From: Tretioscincus oriximinensis
Lineage: Eukaryota; Chordata; Lepidosauria; Squamata; Gymnophthalmidae
Reading direction: 5' to 3'
Length of the DNA: 64,000 nt
Assembly: GCA_022410635.1 (NCBI GenBank)
Contig: JAJVDF010000663.1
Span: 478,146-542,145 of the forward strand
The notes under the pieces are model-generated. The model made no database searches. It saw only the letters and a program-made list of their open reading frames with translations, and was not told where the DNA came from. Position numbers and translations under genes: made by a program. Within the stretch, counting starts at the first letter, position 1, and the number at the start of each line of letters is the position of its first letter. Below, in pieces: positions 63,101 through 64,000 of this stretch.

Positions 63101-64000
63101 AACAGGTTTCAGGCCATTATGAAAAAGGACAAAACCTTTGTTGCAATAAGCAGCAGAACTAGTCTGGCAGAGTTTTTCACCTTCACTAACACATGAAATT
63201 GGCAGTGACTTTGAAGTAATAAAATAAAATTCAGTTTCAATTAAAAACAGGCACCAAATAAAATATTTGTAGCGGAAGAAAATTGACAGTTTAAAAGCCA
63301 TTATAGCTGTTAGAAAATTCTTAAGAGATCTTTTGCTTTAGGAGATTCTATGAAGATAATCAATCCAATAGTTCTCAAGTCCTCTGGCAGAATCATTCAC
63401 GGAGAATATGATTTTGGGAGATCAACATTTCAATTGCTTCACAACCTTCTACCTGTTTGAAAACAGCATAATGTTTTGCATTTCTTTCTAATTCTTAAAC
63501 TTTTAAAAAATAAGTCTTTAAAATGTTATTTTCCAAGTTCAGTATCAACCAAATGATACTAAAATACTGAAAATGCAAATGTTTTCTAGGACCAGAACAT
63601 TTCATATTCTTTCTGTAAACAAATTGGAAAAAAACAGTTTTTGATCACTTAATAATTAAATACTAAGTAGTAATTACTATAAATTTAGAAAATAAAATTC
63701 TACCTGGCTTTTATTAAGGTTCTAGCTTTGTCATCCCAGTGTTCAGATACTGTTAACAATTCCTGAAGTTTTGCCATTGCCTTCTCAACTGCAGGATGAG
63801 GAGTTAGTCCAACACCAGAATCTATAAGTCTTCTCATATCATCCAGGGTCAAAGAATTCTGGTCCAAGCAAACCTGTTGCACATCTTCTAGCCAACGTGC
63901 TTGTTCAAGGCGTATCCGTAGTTCAGCTAACTGGGGAAGGTCAACATCAAAGTCAAAACTAACATCTAGGAGTTCCTGAAGTTCTGAAGCAGTGGGAATT
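54042..64000 (-). CDS. KDM5B: Lysine demethylase 5B, C-terminal nine exons (partial)
   Basis: KDM5B (JARID1B/PLU-1) removes di- and trimethyl marks from histone H3 lysine 4 in the nucleus as a transcriptional regulator. The catalytic JmjN, ARID, JmjC and PHD1 parts lie off the right edge. Present here: the end of the PLU-1 helical region ([29 protein letters not shown]), PHD2 (CLCQ...CELC...HTSC...CPNC, exon at 58513-58998), a basic/acidic linker ([25 protein letters not shown]) and PHD3 ([36 protein letters not shown]), the H3K4me3 reader in human KDM5B. Nine exons give 659 residues plus stop. All junctions keep frame. One intron has a GC donor. KDM5B rather than KDM5A/C is indicated by the presence and sequence of the terminal PHD3 and the [19 protein letters not shown] block. 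Confidence 0.97.
54180..54859 (-). other. KDM5B: KDM5B last intron
   Basis: GT-AG (donor GAG|GTATAC). No recognised element. Confidence 0.6.
54860..55174 (-). CDS. KDM5B: KDM5B exon, basic/acidic linker and start of PHD3
   Basis: Encodes [58 protein letters not shown] through [24 protein letters not shown] (105 codons, phase 0). Lysine-rich block is a plausible nuclear localisation signal. Acceptor TTTTTATAG|AATGATT. Confidence 0.95.
55329..55400 (-). repeat. LINE/SINE tail fragment with (AAAT)n
   Basis: Minus strand GGCTTCCCTGAGACCTTTGG, GTATAAGTATAAATAAATAA: the same 3' tail as the SINEs and the LINE at 47455, with a long AAAT run. Confidence 0.65.
55553..55593. repeat. Perfect 17-bp hairpin
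   Basis: TGTCTGATGTGGAAGGC (55553-55569), loop AACATAG, GCCTTCCACATCAGACA (55577-55593). Located in the GC-AG intron of KDM5B, probably the centre of a small fold-back repeat. Confidence 0.8.
56245..56399 (-). CDS. KDM5B: KDM5B exon with GC donor
   Basis: Encodes [51 protein letters not shown]. Human has [20 protein letters not shown]. Acceptor GTTATAG|CTATCAG. Confidence 0.95.
56476..57012. mobile_element. Fold-back element, long form, with 13-base target duplication
   Basis: Left arm TTTCAGAGAAATAGCCGTGT, TAGTCTAGCAGAAAGTCC, GGAGCTAGCAACACTTTGAG, ACTAACTTGAGAAAAGTGGT, TGGCATAAGCTTTTGTAGAC; centre ~330 bases of unique-looking sequence; right arm is the inverse, ending TGCTGCTAGCTCCTTTG. 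TTGAAATAACATG occurs at 56463-56475 and 57013-57025. Lies in a KDM5B intron. Confidence 0.8.
57080..57191 (-). CDS. KDM5B: KDM5B exon
   Basis: Encodes [37 protein letters not shown]. Acceptor TTCAATTAG|GTTTCAC, donor CATG|GTATGT. Linker after PHD2; moderately diverged from human (VSQPPGTTSFSLPDDWDNR). Confidence 0.94.
57963..58179 (+). mobile_element. Short retrotransposed LINE 3' fragment with 12-base target duplication
   Basis: ATAAATACTCTA flanks at 57951-57962 and 58180-58191. The insert ends AAGAAAATAAATCAAAAGTA, AAAAAGAAG, an A-rich tail after an AATAAA. The body resembles the 3' UTR type of the L1-like copy at 26800-27030. 217 bases. Confidence 0.7.
58513..58998 (-). CDS. KDM5B: KDM5B exon encoding PHD2
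   Basis: 162 codons, phase 0. Encodes [23 protein letters not shown]2 as [30 protein letters not shown] and [10 protein letters not shown] (Cys4-His-Cys3), then [40 protein letters not shown]. The initial Met is internal. Acceptor TGCTTCTAG|ATGGCC, donor AAG|GTAAGATTG. Confidence 0.97.
59275..59540. mobile_element. Fold-back element, diverged member
   Basis: Left arm TAGCACTTTAGAGACCAAGA, AGAAAAAGTGTACACAGCAT, GAACTTTTGTAAAC, then CTACTTCCTCAGATGCTAGG; right arm ATGTACTTTTTTCTTATTAG, TCTTTAAAGTGCTACAAGG is the inverse. Same family as 16437, 44700 and 56476. Confidence 0.6.
59673..59831 (-). CDS. KDM5B: KDM5B exon
   Basis: Encodes [53 protein letters not shown] (53 codons, phase 0). Lysine-rich. 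Acceptor TTTAATTAAG|GTATTG, donor GCG|GTATGT. Confidence 0.95.
60637..60816 (-). CDS. KDM5B: KDM5B exon
   Basis: Encodes [60 protein letters not shown] (60 codons), PLU-1 region. Acceptor GTATCATTAG|GCTGGC, donor GAG|GTAAGCC. Confidence 0.96.
60817..61871 (-). other. KDM5B: KDM5B intron
   Basis: GT-AG intron without recognised repeats. Confidence 0.5.
61872..62010 (-). CDS. KDM5B: KDM5B exon
   Basis: Encodes (R)[46 protein letters not shown]. Acceptor GTTTATTTTAAG|ACCTCGG, donor CAG|GTAAGG. Confidence 0.96.
62011..63703 (-). other. KDM5B: KDM5B intron
   Basis: GT-AG intron. Contains a 10-bp palindrome TGCAAATCAGG...CCTGATTTGCA at 62884-62910 and a short TACTGA tandem repeat at 62928-62947. 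No gene or confidently recognised transposon. Confidence 0.6.
63704..64000 (-). CDS. KDM5B: KDM5B exon, runs off the right edge
   Basis: Encodes [97 protein letters not shown]. One base at 64000 belongs to an incomplete codon. No acceptor in the window. Donor GCCAG|GTAGAA. Confidence 0.96.

Overview
The window is draft nuclear DNA from a vertebrate, most likely a squamate reptile (lizard or snake). Two conserved multi-exon vertebrate genes lie on the minus strand in an AT-rich, intron-dominated landscape. The dispersed repeats are the squamate mixture: BovB (RTE) LINE pieces, L1-like and CR1-like LINE 3' ends, a tRNA-derived SINE, Helitrons, hAT and mariner miniature elements, and several fold-back elements. 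The lineage call rests on repeat content and is an inference. There is one 215-base assembly gap (42792-43006) and many single N's.

Layout, left to right. 1-430: CpG-rich end, read here as the promoter and 5' end of an unidentified minus-strand gene that continues off the left edge, with ZNF143/THAP11-type motifs. 431-5790: repeats (hAT-like MITEs, an L1 piece, a BovB 3' end, a long CR1 3' end). 5794-5998: an open minus-strand segment with good splice signals that I cannot assign. About 5999-9086: probable IPO9 3' UTR. 9087-49762: IPO9 (importin 9), minus strand, all 24 coding exons found. The exon lengths sum to 3105 bases (1034 codons plus stop) and every exon junction keeps frame. 49560-50130: CpG-island promoter of IPO9. 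50130-53335: intergenic. 53335-54041: probable KDM5B 3' UTR. 54042-64000: the last nine coding exons of KDM5B (H3K4 demethylase), minus strand, 659 residues plus stop; the rest of the gene lies beyond the right edge.

KDM5B and IPO9 stand head to tail on the same strand with about 4.3 kb between the KDM5B stop codon and the IPO9 start codon. In human both genes are on 1q32 but several genes apart, so the adjacency is a local rearrangement relative to human. KDM5B acts on chromatin (histone H3K4 demethylation). IPO9 is a nuclear import receptor whose cargoes include core histones. I see no sign of an operon-like or joint regulatory system; the shared strand is probably incidental.

No clearly new biological system is visible. 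The most notable points are a minor-spliceosome AT-AC intron in IPO9, a GC-AG intron in KDM5B, a fold-back repeat family with 13-base target duplications, a hAT transposon keeping a broken BED finger, Helitrons (one ending 22 bases from a splice donor), and a SINE that shares its 3' tail with a LINE.
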